Source of the DNA: Nemopilema nomurai
Lineage: Eukaryota; Cnidaria; Scyphozoa; Rhizostomeae; Rhizostomatidae
Length of the DNA: 64,000 nucleotides
Direction of reading: 5' to 3'
NCBI GenBank assembly: GCA_003864495.1
Contig: ML133454.1
Span: 1,521,149-1,585,148, forward strand
Position numbers and translations under genes: made by a program. The notes below the pieces were generated by a model. It worked only from the letters and a program-made list of their open reading frames with translations, was not told where the DNA came from and did not search any database. Of this stretch, positions 44,345-56,200 are shown piece by piece (the stretch's first letter is position 1; each line of letters starts with the position of its first letter).

Positions 44345-47343
44345 CGTTTGATCCGCTAGAAAACAAACAATAATCAAATGAATTAACGCATTTACCAGCT
44401 TATTTTCTGAGCGATATACTGCATACGTCGTCTGTATCTTTCGCCTTGTAAATGATGAAAAACCGAGGCATCTTGTAAATAAAGACTAGTAACACGTTGT
44501 AGTCTATTTTACTCTTAACCTCTGTTCTTCGATCCTTGACCTTTCTAATAGATACTTAACCTCCTTTTGGACTCTCCTTTGTTTGAGCATTAGCACATGC
44601 TATGAAACAAATCACGACCATTGGATTAACTTCTCACTTTCATTACCCATAGTTCACATTTCATTAAATCAAATGATTTGCCATGCAGCTCACAGAACGG
44701 CTCTAACTTTTATTGGATCATTTGTCTGCAAAGCACTTCCATAGCAGGAAACATCAGACTTTGATGGGATGTTACACAGATCCTGCAGTTAACTATTAAA
44801 TGGCAGATTTCAACCATATCCGTAATGAAATGAATGCAAGGAACATCAGAGTATTTCAGACTAATACCAGTGTCCGGTAATTCTAATTCAAATTAATCTA
44901 TTTTTACTAATGATCGAGGTATCAATAATTTTTCTTTAGCAAGACATAACTCTACCTGTTTTATCTTTCAACAAATGGCAATGCTGCCAATTGTAGTGTT
45001 GCAGGTTGCATTTTTTAAGGTCTTTTCAGTAGTGGGGTATTTCTCAAAAGTGACAACAATCATAGCAATGAATTTTACGGTGCTTCAAATTGTAATAAGC
45101 TTCCGGTTTTACTAAAATTCCAGTTGTTGTTGCAACAGCTAAATGGGATGCATTACATAATACTTGTAGACATCTATTTGGCTAAGATTTGCTCATGCCA
45201 AGGACATTGGCTGAATAAAGTAAAAAAAATAGCTTTTTTTGAGGAATTGTAATAATGGGGTTTGTAACCTAACTGAAAACCATTGCTCTACATGGTCACC
45301 TGAACGGTTTTGATATGCAGTTGTCAAGTTGGCAAGGACAAGTTGGTAAGCAGCAGAGAGCATTTTAACTGAATGTTCTAAAATTGGAGAGATGAGCCTG
45401 CGTCTATAAGGCAGAATTAGAGGACCTCTTAGGAATTAGACAACGTTGACCAATCCAGCTTTAGAAGTTTTGTAGGGCACACTAAAAAGGTTGCATAGTA
45501 TTTTTTAACATTTGAAAAACACAATAGGGACTCCATTTGTCACTATTGTTATCATATTTCAAGTGTTAGTGCTTGGGGCCCCATTTCACCAAAAAGCCTT
45601 GTTGACATAACTACCAGCACATCCTTTTGAAAGGACCCCACAATGACCCAGGCACTAGGAGCATAAAGAGAATTTTGGTGGTCAGTGGAGGGGAAAGTGG
45701 AAGGGCCTGGTGGGGAAACTGGAGTAAAATGCCTACTAGGTAGCATTACAAAAAAAATATAAGCTATTGTTTAACTGTTACTGCTTTAAGTTTGAGGTCT
45801 GTTGATAGCTACTGCAACAAATTTGTTTGATGTTTTAGCATGGAAGCTTGAAAAAGCAGTATTTGTGTACTTAACCCCCACATATGTCCACCTTATTCAT
45901 ACAAAATTTTAAAGAAAAGCATTTGCCATCAATAACTAGGAAAGGTATGTTAGGTAACAACCAAACTATTTGTCATATTGATTAAAGAGGATAGCCCAGC
46001 TTATTGTTAAAAATATTTCAATTTACAGAATCAGTTTTCCTTCTATATATATTTGTTTGAAAAAGGACTGTTAAATTGTTGCTAGGCAAAATATTCTTAT
46101 ATTCTTTTAACTCATTAAAAGCGCAAAAAGACAATAGGGCCAGCAAAACTGGGGAGACAGCCCCCACTTTTTTTAGAGCAAAATATTTTTCAAAGGCCAC
46201 GTAGAAGGAAATAGGAAGATCAAAATATTCACATTTTGCCCCCACCCCTTACACAAATTACCGACCCTTGACAAGGAAAATCTACTTCTGTGAAAGGAAG
46301 GCTCCATTGACAATGTGTCAATTAAGAACATAAAGTTATGTTTCAAAGCAGTAATTTGGTTCTTGCCACTTTTTGCAGTTGTTGCAACTTTGTATTTATT
46401 GTAGACATTTGGTGATGTGCCGCTAACGCAAACTTCCACACAATTTACCATTTTTGTTTTCATTTTTTGATAAAGGAAAGTTGGTTTTGCTGGACAAAGG
46501 CTGTTTGTGACTTTAACGAAGAAGCACAAAAGAGAGGTGTTAATGTCACGTGATAAAAAGTCCAACCGCATTGCAAACAGCGTTGTGCTAATTACGGCTG
46601 GCATCCAACTGTGCTGAAGTTTCCAACAGTGAATGTCACCTAAACCATGAAACTTCCAAGCCATACTTTCACCAGTACCCTCCCAGATAAAGCACTTGCT
46701 GGGAAGCAAAAATATAGCAAGTTCCAATGAAATAATTTTACGTGCGCATGCACCAGCTTCACCTATCCTGTTTACTTGCAATCCTCATCCGGTGTAGAAG
46801 TTACTTTTGGATGAACATGGACCACGCATGGTCATATGCTCTGGAAAATTTATATTAGTTAGAAAAAAGCTTCTATTTGACGCCTTGGGGATCTTTTCTT
46901 GACTTTGTTGGGCCTTGGTATCAATGAACTTACCTACGCCCCTCTGGACAGCTCCAAAAAAAAATTTGAATTTTGAACCGTTCGTGAATGTGAATTTGCC
47001 TCCACATCGCGATTAGAAAATAAACTCTGTGTAATCAATAACTACAAAAGCCAGCCAACAGCAATGGCAAATAATAAACAGGCATGAAAACAAAAAGGAT
47101 GTCGACATACCTAACCTTTAAACTTTCGCGTGCCTTCTGACTCACAACAACTTTCACCTTTTGACGCACGTGCGAAGTAAACATACCAGCCTCGATTTCA
47201 AGCATTGGCCGAGGAAGGGGACGTCTCCCAAGAGGAAATAATGATATTGTGTATTTTTCAAAGAAATAATTCAAAGTTATAAAAAAGAAATGAATACAGC
47301 CATAAAATTTACGCAAATTTAGTAGTTTTACAAAAATTTTCAA
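44345..47343. other. CCCH gene 5' intron and probable leader exon
   Basis: An acceptor (TTTGTTTTCTAG) lies about 13 bp before the CCCH start codon, so the gene needs an upstream exon. On the minus strand, about 47110-47260 is less AT-rich, contains CpGs and ends in GTTTAAAG|GTTAGG, a plausible donor; it is the best candidate for a 5' UTR exon. In between, a 202-codon minus-strand open frame without an ATG start (46173-46781) contains WEGTGESMAWKFHGLGDIHC. This is probably repeat-derived and not a gene. Confidence 0.4.
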
Positions 47344-48300
47344 ATTGTTAAGTTATGACAATTTTATTATAGTATTTCACATGAGTCTGCCTAGAAACCT
47401 CGAAAACTGGTCTTTCGCCTAGAAATCTATTTTATATATAGACATATAATGAATTGTCATAAATAGGAAAATTTAAAAGTAAACAGGAGCATATTCCATC
47501 GAATTCTTTGGCGTTTAAAAGCAGGGCAAAAATGGCAAAATAATTTCTCTCATACGTGAGATTTCTTTGGATGTCAGCTGACACTACAGCAATTGCAGCC
47601 AATCACTTGACTCAGCTAATGCATTTATCAGAGGTAAAAAGGTGCAGTGATAAGAAAAGTCATTATAATTGAAAACAAATAAATAAGTAATCGTGATTCA
47701 ATAAAAAGAAAAGGCTTTATAGCCAAGCCAGAAGACAACCTTGCTAACAGGCAGAACAAAATTTCAAGTCTAATTAAAATTCATTGAAGAATGCTTTGAA
47801 TCATTAAGATTTAACTATCTACTCAAAAAGTGCAATGAAAGCGACCTTCTTAAAATGTTTAACCCAACATAATAATAAAGATTTTCGCTAGCATTAAGCG
47901 ACAAAAAGGGGATAAAATCGTTTGCCACTAGAAAACTGTTAATTCCAAAGACATGTCTCAAATGAGTAGTAACAAGTCACAGAGCAATTAAATTCAAGTT
48001 GATTGGTAATATTTTAGCGAACAACGCGCATTTTTAAAGAGAAGCAAATTGCGATTGTGAAGTAAAACAAAAAAAAGCAAGTGCAAACATTAGGGTTGGA
48101 GGTGTAACAAAGTCCCTATCCACTACAGAGGGTTTTCTTAGAATGAAGAACAATAGGAACATAACTGGGCATGTATAATATTGCATTGCGAGAAAAATTG
48201 ACAAGTGCAAGAATATTCTCTATTGTTACTTTCCACGCTATTTTATATAACTATTAGCCTAAAAAACTTTGTCTTTTTACATTCACCGTGATATTGAACT

Positions 48301-48744
48301 ATGTATGGAACTTTTCACAGAATTCATGTAATTGCAAACTTTGTACTTTTATTACTACAAAAAGCTCTGAGAAACTTAAAGCAGTATGTTTCACAATACT
48401 TGAAGGCTAGAATGTGTAGAGTTGCGCCTGCGGAATCAATTTTGCTTTATATAGAGAAACATAGAATTGACACATTGAACCCACAAACTGGAGCTGCTGC
48501 GAAACCTTCTTTAAAAATAATAAAATCTTTAATAATAATAATGAAGAATATAATAAAGATAATATCTTTTTTTGTCGTACAAATGCCTCACGATCCAATG
48601 CATATGTCATGTGTCTGCAAAAATTTTTTAACTGATACAGCACTCACTGAAGGAGATTGCCAAGGGATTCCAGTTAATTTTCAAGAAGAACTGATTGGAG
48701 GCAATTGTTATTTCAGAACAAATGGGCACCAAATTCAAGTTTGA
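48301..48744 (+). pseudogene. 147-codon ORF, possible transposase remnant
   Basis: ATG-initiated ORF (MYGTFHRIHVIANFVLLLLQ...). A low-complexity block (KSLIIIMKNIIKII), from an AATAAT run, splits it in two. The second half has MPHDPMHM (codons at about 48583-48606), resembling the PHDPMH motif of CACTA-like and related transposases, followed by FLTDTALTEGDCQGIPVNFQ. The start, the low-complexity break and the lack of a full domain suggest decay. The family assignment is a guess. Confidence 0.3.
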
Positions 48745-49208
48745 AATAAAATACTGCCTTGTACAGAACTGTTTTGGGAAAGAAAACTTGACAATGGAAT
48801 TGTGTGTGAGCCTCTATTTAGCAGAACAGACTGCGTGCCTCGATTTCGCACTGAAACTTGACATCTAGTCTGGTTGTTGTTAAAAATTTGTGACGATCAC
48901 GAGGTCATTGGTTGAGGAAAGATATCTAGCTTTGTGAACATACCTGATTGCATTGTATATTTTATTAGCGTCCATTGGCAAGCAAGGCTTCCTTGCAGGT
49001 TGGTTAAGCTTCCCGAGAACATATTACGCAGATATCAACGAAAGGCGATGCAAGGCTTTATCGTTTAATTCAAGCTATTGTTTGGTGACCTGTTGTAGGA
49101 ATGCGATCGACAAGACCGAACTTTTTTATCTCATTCAATCTGCAACCTTGAAAGGGTACTTACCACGGAGATTCAGAAGATTCAGAAGGACCTGGGGAAT
49201 CTACGACA

Positions 49209-50380
49209 ATGGAGCACCTATCTCACATTGTTATAAAATGTGTAGGAACACTGATTTTGTTCATTATGACTATAATTTTTGGAATAATCCCGCTGATGGT
49301 GTTTCGTTCACCACGAAACTCAGTAGGTGCTCGGAGAAGGAAGAAACTTATTATAGGCTGCTGCAACTGTTTTGCAGGAGGTGTATTCTTCAGTGTCTGC
49401 TTGTTGGACTTGCTTCCATCTGTAAGGAGCAAGATGACGAGTGCATTGCTGGAGGTTAATGTCTCGACAACATTTCCACTCGGTGAAGCAATAGCTGCTG
49501 TCGGTTTCATTTTAATGGTCATGTCAGAAATACTTGTGCATGCTATAGGGAAGGACAGCTGGCTGATGGACCACCAGCATAACCATGACGAAGAGATGCA
49601 CGAAAATGACGAAGTTCAGCCTCTTATGAATGATGAACAGTCTCAGGGCTATGGATCCGGGAAAGCAATACTGTCAACAAAAATACTCCTGTGGTTATTA
49701 ATGGGAATGGTGGCGAAGGCTCAAACGGTAGAGATCTAGATTCGAGGCCGGGTAGCCCTGGGATTGATGATGAGGACATAGTGTTTGAAGGGAATTTTAC
49801 CCCGCGCTTGAGGCGTTCAAGGTCAATTCATAGCATTGCCTCTGTGAACACAGTAACCCATTCATCATTCAGAATGTATGTATTGATTATGGCCTTGTCA
49901 CTGCACTCTCTTTTTGAAGGCCTTAGTGTTGGCTTGATCACTGATATTGACACCCTAATTCAGCTTCTGGTTGCCTTATTGTTGCATAAAAGTATAATTT
50001 CTTTTGCTCTTGGAGTAAAGTTGGTTGATGGTGGCTTAAGGGTAAGAACTGTTGTTAAAGGTGTAATTCTTTTTGCTGCTATGGCTCCATGTGGAGTAGG
50101 AGTTGGCCTTGCTGTTCTGAATTCATTCTCAAGAGTTGCAAGTTTGTTTTGCTCTGGCATTCTGCAGGGTTTGGCAACAGGGTCATTTTTCTATGTCACA
50201 TTTTTTGAAATTCTTCCTGAGGAGTTCACCATGCAGAGTCGCAACAAAGGCTCAAAAGTCCTTTTTGTTATCATTGGCTTCCTGATTATCACAGGCATGT
50301 GTTATTATGAGAATCAGTTTCATGGAATCAAGAAAGTGATGCCACACGTCATTGCTCCAACAACACCCTCAATACACTAA
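49209..50380 (+). CDS. ZIP zinc transporter (SLC39A1/2/3 type), intronless, with a one-base frame break
   Basis: Plasma-membrane Zn2+ importer of the ZIP family, subfamily of SLC39A1-3. The N-terminal part begins MEHLSHIVIKCVGTLILFIM with TM1, then GCCNCFAGGVFFSVCLLDLLP (TM2) and LGEAIAAVGFILMVMSEILV (TM3). A His-rich cytoplasmic loop follows (HQHNHDEEMH, the usual metal-sensing loop). The C-terminal part has HSLFEGLSVGL (TM4, metal-site His), HKSIISFALGVKL (TM5) and GLATGSFFYVTFFEILPEEF (TM6-7). The two parts lie in different frames. The first runs to a stop at 49737-49739; the second is open from 49637. One base is missing somewhere in 49637-49737; the A5 run at 49679-49683 is the likeliest place. 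The intact length would be about 390 aa, normal for the family. Confidence 0.88.
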
Positions 50381-52594
50381 GGACCTGCATTCCTTTCTGT
50401 CTCTGTCACTGGCATGTCCAAGCTAATCAGATATGACACGATATCTCCTATTATCACATTTTTCACATATATTGTCATATAATTGTGAGATAACAGCCTG
50501 AAGCAGTTACAGGAACTTGCATTTTTCTATTGCTTAGGTTTGAATTAATGATCCATTAAATTGATATAGGGACTCAACATTCCCAGCTTGAAATTCAGTT
50601 TCTACTGTAATTATTTGCTTACTTAGACTAACAACTACTGCTGAAAGTTTGTTATTACTCTTTAGGTAATGTTTTTCAATTCATAGAGTTTACTTTTCAT
50701 AACTTTACTGTTGATATTTTTTGTTGGATGCTTGCAATAATTTACATTTCCATTAACTGAAAAGTGGCAGCTATTCATTAAGTAACATTAAATGGAGCAT
50801 GTATTCATGTTTTCCCCACAACAGGGCTTTTGTTCATTGCTAAAAGAAAGGCTTATGTGCTCATTTTCTTGAAGGGATTGGTACTTGCTTCCTTGTATCG
50901 GTGTAGGTATTTTAACTATCCTAAGTAGGTTTTGCTAAAGTTCTTCATAAATAGTCAATTTTTCTGGCTTTATTCAGTAGCTTGATGGAAATATAGAGCT
51001 TGCTCATGAAGGAAAGTATATAAATAATTTCAAGGTTACATGAAGCAGGTACAGGTTGGGGAAATTTATAGCTCATTTTCACAGAACAGTAGATAGGTTG
51101 TGGAAACCAACCTGCAAACCAGCATGCTGGAGAGGTTTAATTTGAAGTGAGTCCCATATCAATTGTCAATCATACATAAATCATACCAATGATTGTTAAC
51201 TGCTTCATTTGAAAATTAAAAATTTTTTTAAATTGCTCATACTTGGTATGTATTTACATATATTTAAGTTTAGCTTGTGATATCCTTTAAGATAATTCTT
51301 AGTTAAAAATAGTTTCTGTAATTGTCTGTGACGATTTCAACAGGAGTTTGATAATATATTAAAAACTTTACCAGTGTATTTTGTTTGCCTTTTCAATATA
51401 AACAGATGGTAAAAAAATTTCTTTTGTTGTAGCTTGTTTGTAGTCTAGCTAATTACATCATTTTTGTTATGGGTTTGTTACAACTTTGCTGATTGATAGG
51501 TAAAATAGTTATGCTAAGCTCAGTACTTTTGGAAATGTTTAGTTTCAATAACAGTAAATCATTTAGTTCTTTATTTTTACTAGTTAGAGAATGTGTCTAG
51601 CACGAATGTTAAACTGATTGAATGAATTTTAAATCGAGAACAATGCAAGACATTGATAAGTTGAGATTTTTTCTTTAATAAGAAATTAATTGTTGTTACT
51701 GCAACTTTTGTTTAATTATGTCTAGACATCATTATTAATGATTGCTGATGCACAATGTTATGGATTTTTTTGTAATAACTTGCTCTTTAGTATTTAGCCC
51801 TTATTAACAAAATCAAATATTTTCAGGTCTCAATGAGTTTGTGATTTAAAAATAATCTGTTCTCCAAAGGAGAATAGTGTAAAAGATGTTTTCTTATATG
51901 GAGGGTTTACACAGTGTTTGCACTGAAACATGTCTACATTTGATAAATTTTATTACTCAACAAAATCTGTTTCCAAATAAGTCCATTTTTCTTAAATTCA
52001 TTCCATTAGTTGAAGCGCAGAATTTAATGACTTGCCTGATAACAATGTTAAATCATTCACGCTGAACATGATGACAATTAAAATGGTACATTGTTTCTAT
52101 TCAGCTCACTGCAAGCAATACTTGGTTTAGCTGAAATACTGATAATCATTTACTGCCTAAAAATTTAAAGAGTTTACCCCAACTATTGGTTTTAGTTTGC
52201 TTTATCATCATCAAGTCATACAACACCTCTAAGCTACAATGCTCTTCAAAGAAATTTAATTGTCTCTTTTTTGGGAAAATAAATAACAGAACACATCTGT
52301 TTCTGGGCCATTTATATTTTTGTGCTTTGATTAAAAACTTAGTAGATTTTCAGATTTTTTATAGTCAAATCATTTATAACCATAGAAGTATTTTAATTAC
52401 AGCATATATTTCAAGGCTTTGGTTTGGCCAGCTGCTGGTTAACTATCAGGCAAAAATACTTGCAAAATTTAGCATACTAGGAAACCTTAAAGTCAATCAG
52501 GCTAATGAAGCTGCAATTAGGCTAATAAAACTGCAAAATTGAATTATTTCTTCATTGAGGTATATTTCATGAAATTACAGAATGGTGAAATTCA
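50381..52594. other. ZIP 3' UTR and convergent intergenic region
   Basis: Very AT-rich. It holds the 3' end of the ZIP gene, which converges with the minus-strand selenoprotein gene. A 118-codon frame at 52186-52542 has random-looking, Ile/Leu/Lys-heavy composition and no recognisable domain, so I do not call it. No repeats or RNA genes seen. Confidence 0.45.
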
Positions 52595-52607
52595 TTTAAT
52601 AGATACA

Positions 52608-52688
52608 ATAACAGGACAAAATGTTATCAAGTTGGAGGACTTCCATCCTGAGATGTCTTTTTCCACCAACTTTCATTATCTGTCTTGA
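52608..52688 (-). promoter_or_regulatory. SECIS element (Form 2-like) in the UPF0729 3' UTR
   Basis: It lies 47 nt after the TAA when the quartet is the reference point. On the minus strand the 5' quartet ATGA (52676-52673) and the 3' TGAT (52629-52626) flank helix II: AGTTGGTGG (52671-52663) against CCTCCAACT (52638-52630), eight Watson-Crick pairs with one U-U. The conserved unpaired A run (AAAAA, 52662-52658) begins 10 nt after ATGA. A second mini-hairpin, CATC-TCAG-GATG (52655-52644), caps the apical loop as in Form 2 SECIS elements. Below the quartet, AGACA and TGTC(C) can form helix I. An ATTAAA poly(A)-type signal follows at 52600-52595, so the element would be within the mRNA. Confidence 0.8.
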
Positions 52689-52722
52689 TGAAGTAGCGTC
52701 AGGTTTCCGTCAGTTTTCTTTT

Positions 52723-53056
52723 TTAATTCACAGCATCGGAACCTGATTCTTGTGATGCTGAAATTGTGGCTTTATCCATCCTTTGCTTATCGCTGTCCTT
52801 GTCCTGCAAAACATATGACCGCATCGTATCAAATAAAACATTTACTTAAAGTTTATATATACATTTAGTAAATTTCTGACAAAACACTTTTTAAGAAAAG
52901 GAGAATAAGAATCTAACAGCGATTTACAATTGATTCCTGGCTTGTGTCCGAAGCAATGGGCTTCTTTTTCTGAAACCATAGGTCGACGAAGGGCTGGATG
53001 AATTTATGCCAAATGTACAGCAGCAATGGCACAACAATGCAGCTTACTCATACCAT
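52723..53056 (-). CDS. C18orf32: UPF0729/C18orf32 homologue with in-frame TGA at residue 3 (putative selenoprotein), 69 aa
   Basis: Two coding exons: 53056-52928 (43 codons) and 52803-52723 (26 codons plus TAA), joined in phase (ATT|GTAAAT, TTTTGCAG|GAC). The protein starts M-V-[TGA]-V-S-C-I-V-V-P-L-L-L-Y-I-W-H-K-F-I and continues QPFVDLWFQKKKPIASD. This matches the UPF0729 N-terminus, where vertebrate members begin MVCIPCIVIP: a C-x-x-C pair inside a short hydrophobic hairpin linked to the ER and lipid droplets. The TGA (53050-53048) sits exactly at the first Cys. No other ATG occurs before exon 2, and the rest of the frame is clean, so a dead gene or later start is unlikely. The 3' UTR holds a SECIS-like fold (see separate entry). 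Read as Sec3, the motif is U-x-x-C. The function of the family is poorly known. Confidence 0.82.
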
Positions 53057-53258
53057 CTTGGATAGAAGTTCGTGTTAACAGTTAACACAAATATAACTTT
53101 GATTATCGGCACAGCGATTTCGCCCTTTTAGCATCAACAATCCGTCGAACGCAATATTTCGACAACACGTCTCATTTTCAAAACGAGGTTCTCCGAATGA
53201 TCTTAATTGCAATGCCATGAGTTACAATATACATTAAACTTGATAAGAATGATGCACG
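53057..53258. promoter_or_regulatory. Bidirectional promoter between UPF0729 and MAP2K5, with a 17-bp palindrome
   Basis: Only 202 bp separate the two divergent start codons, so both 5' UTRs and a shared promoter must fit here. It contains GTGTTAAC-A-GTTAACAC (53072-53088), a perfect inverted repeat with a one-base centre. The GTTAAC half-sites resemble HNF1/homeodomain half-sites, but that assignment is speculative. Several CpGs stand out against the AT-rich background. Confidence 0.6.
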
Positions 53259-56200
53259 ATGGCAAATGGTATTTTCAACTTTCAGCAGAGTTTGTCAGCA
53301 AGCACATTTGTTATAAGAATCGTACTTCCTTCAGGTGAAGCCACAGATTGGAGAATAGAGCCGGAGATCTCTTTTCATGATGTTTTGGTAGGTGCAGAAA
53401 TTTATCTGCCGGACTTTGTCAGCAATTTATCTATATTTTATTATGCGCAGGGACGGACTTACCGGGGGGCGGTGTGTGAGGGGTGCGACATCCCCAATAT
53501 ATTTGTGCTGTACGGTAAATTTTGTTTTGATTCGGTAAATAGCTTTATTGGTAGTCAGTATTAGTGATGGAATGACGCCAGTTTCTTCCTTATTTATCCT
53601 TTTGTCGAGCCAGTTGTAGCTTTTATTTTATAGTTATAAAGATAAATTCAAAAATGTGCGTTTCTATTATTTCCCAGGCACCAAAAGAGCGTGACACTAA
53701 AATCCGATCATAATCTAATTCCCCCCTACCCCCCCCCCCCTCCCAATGATTGCCTCTTAAATCCGCCCCTGATTATATGCGAAAAAAACAAATGGTTAAA
53801 ATTTCACAATTGACATCTGCATACAAAGATTAGTTTTGTATAGGTACGAGGAAGGACATTTTGAAAAATATGTTACAAAAAGGTCTCTCTCTCTCTTGTA
53901 AGTTCGTATTTATCAAAGGGAGAGACTGTCATCATTTACTCATATTTGTACGTAAGAAAATATCTCAGAGTACTTGCTGATTTTTTTACAGGATGTTTTG
54001 AAAAGAGTCATGCCCAATCTGTCGCCATCAGCTTTTGAATGTAAGTATGCAGAATATGCTGCTATCTTTAAATTAGTACCTGAATTAGTACCTGAGTTTT
54101 ATGTCTTTATATTTCATCTACACTGATATTGAGAAAAATATTTTTGATAGCATTTTCAGGAAAATCTTTTAAGGTTTCTAAGTGTATGTTTAGCTCCTTG
54201 CTATTGCTTTTTATTTTCAAGAAAACCTTTGCATAGTGTTTACATCTTTATTCTGAAGTCTAAACACTATTAGGTATAAGAATCTGAGGTTTTTGCAAAA
54301 TGTCTGTATACATTCAGCATACATTGGCATTCAGTGTCAATGGAAAACTTTTCCTGCTAGTACCCTGATATCCTGCTAGTTATAAAGGAAGTCATTCCTA
54401 GTATGGAAATTAAAACACCAATCTTGGCAAATGGTAAACAGGTGCAGTAATATAAAAATATCAAATTAAGTAAGATATAAATAAAATTAATGCTAGAAAT
54501 AATTTTCTTGATTTATCTCTATAACATTGGTTTGTTTGAAATTTGTTTTTTAAAAAGATGAAGATGAAGAAGGAGACAGAATAACAGTTCGGAGTGATGA
54601 TGAATTGCAAGCTATGATCCAATGGGTGAGTACTCAGGCTTGCATATTGATTCTGCATGCTTTTTTCTACAACACTTGGGATAGCTGGGTTAATCAAGTC
54701 AGTTGTTAAAAACTGATTTCTGATCTTCACTTCATATTACTATGTCTTTGCTATTGCAAGCAATTTTAGTGCTATTTCATTGTTTTATTGCACAGAAAGT
54801 TGTTCACATATTCTCATGGTCTTGCATAAATTATTCTTATAAATTCAATTTTTCTATTTGATCTGTTACCTTCAGCATCTTTATGTGCACTTGGCTACCC
54901 ATCCTTGGAATGAACAAATTTTGTAGGCCTCCTATAACGATTTGTAATTTAACTCATAGTAGGAGTGCTTGATTCTAGCATCATTGGGTCAATTCACAAA
55001 GAGAATGTAATGGAATTTCAAAGTTACCACTTTTAATATACCCTAAAGGTATGATTTTAGCTCAACTCACTACTTTGATTTCTACTTCTCCATGTTGCAA
55101 AATTTGGTAGGATTTATGCCATCAAAATTTTGGCTATTTTTTTAAACCCAGACTAGATGAAAAGAGTTGGGGGTAGAAGTTTAAATTATAGGAAATATTG
55201 CATATTCTCCATGTCGTAATAGTTTTACTTTTGGATATTTGCATATCTTTCAATGTTAGATATTTGTGACCATGTCTTAACTGTTGCAAATTTTTGAATA
55301 TGTTAAATAAGGAAGCCAATAGTAGAGAGGAGCAAAATTTAATTTCACAGGTCTTCATGAGTTTTTTATGAAGTCTGTTCCTGGTAAAATATCAACATGT
55401 AACTCTTCATGATGTTCTGTTGACTTGCTCTTCATCATTTAGTTAGCCGATCTTCTGGCAAAAGAAATATGCTTGGTTTGAAAGTAAGTTTCTACCTACG
55501 TTGTCCACAATTCTGTTAAGCAAGAATGACTTAAAAGTGGAATAGAATCAAGAAGTGAACCTTGAAAAAGGGTGCCTGTTAATGAAAAGCTTGCTCCTTT
55601 ACAAAGACACTTCAAATTGTTATATGTTAAATAATCCAAGTAGAATTTTCTGTTTTGATTATTCTTTTGCAACAACTTTCATGGGATATATCTAACAGGT
55701 TGATGTAGATGCAAGCTCAACACCTCAGGCAAACAGGCAAGGAAGTGGTGGTGGCTCAAGTGGGTATGATATTATTAGCAACATTTAAGCCAAAAGATTC
55801 TGGATTGTATCCCAAATCTGACAATACAGTTGTTCTTAAACTTATAATTATATAAGGGTTAACTTATAAGGGTTATAATTCTTATCTGCAAAGTGCTCTT
55901 ATTAGGGAAATCTAATTTTGTCTTAGATATTGTTGATGTTTTCTATAATGTCAGAAAATTTCTGCTTAAGCTATAGTGCTTTAGTTTTTTTAATGTGTTT
56001 GCATACTTTATCAAGTGAAAAAATATATCGTACAATTTCGATTTAACAGTTTTATTCAATACTATATAATGTTATGCAAATTTAATTTCATCAGTTTGAA
56101 AATATTTTTCAGGCGAAAACAACCTGGAGATATTCAGAATATTCTCTCTAGTGGCCAGGTAATGTTGTTGTTCTGTACTGGTAAATTGTGTAAACTGGTG

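Noticed and set aside
46173..46781. A 202-codon minus-strand ORF as a gene
   Set aside because: There is no ATG start, the composition is mixed and erratic, and it lies in the probable 5' intron of the CCCH gene; at most it is repeat-derived.
48953..49459. A 168-codon plus-strand frame overlapping the ZIP start
   Set aside because: It has no ATG start and is a shadow frame; the ZIP frame at 49209 has clear transmembrane and family motifs.
49655..49684. Programmed -1 frameshift in the ZIP gene
   Set aside because: No canonical X XXY YYZ slippery heptamer occurs in the zero frame (GGG AAA GCA and ACA AAA ATA do not fit), and ZIP genes are not known to use frameshifting.
53048..53050. TGA in UPF0729 as a simple pseudogene mutation or sequencing error
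   Set aside because: Not fully excluded, but the change falls exactly on a redox Cys codon, the rest of the gene and splice sites are intact, and a complete SECIS lies in the 3' UTR. Together these favour selenocysteine.
53051..53056. ATG followed by GTATGAGT as a splice donor, making the TGA intronic
   Set aside because: The codons right after it (V-S-C-I-V-V-P-L-L-L) continue the family sequence without any gap, so no intron can start there.
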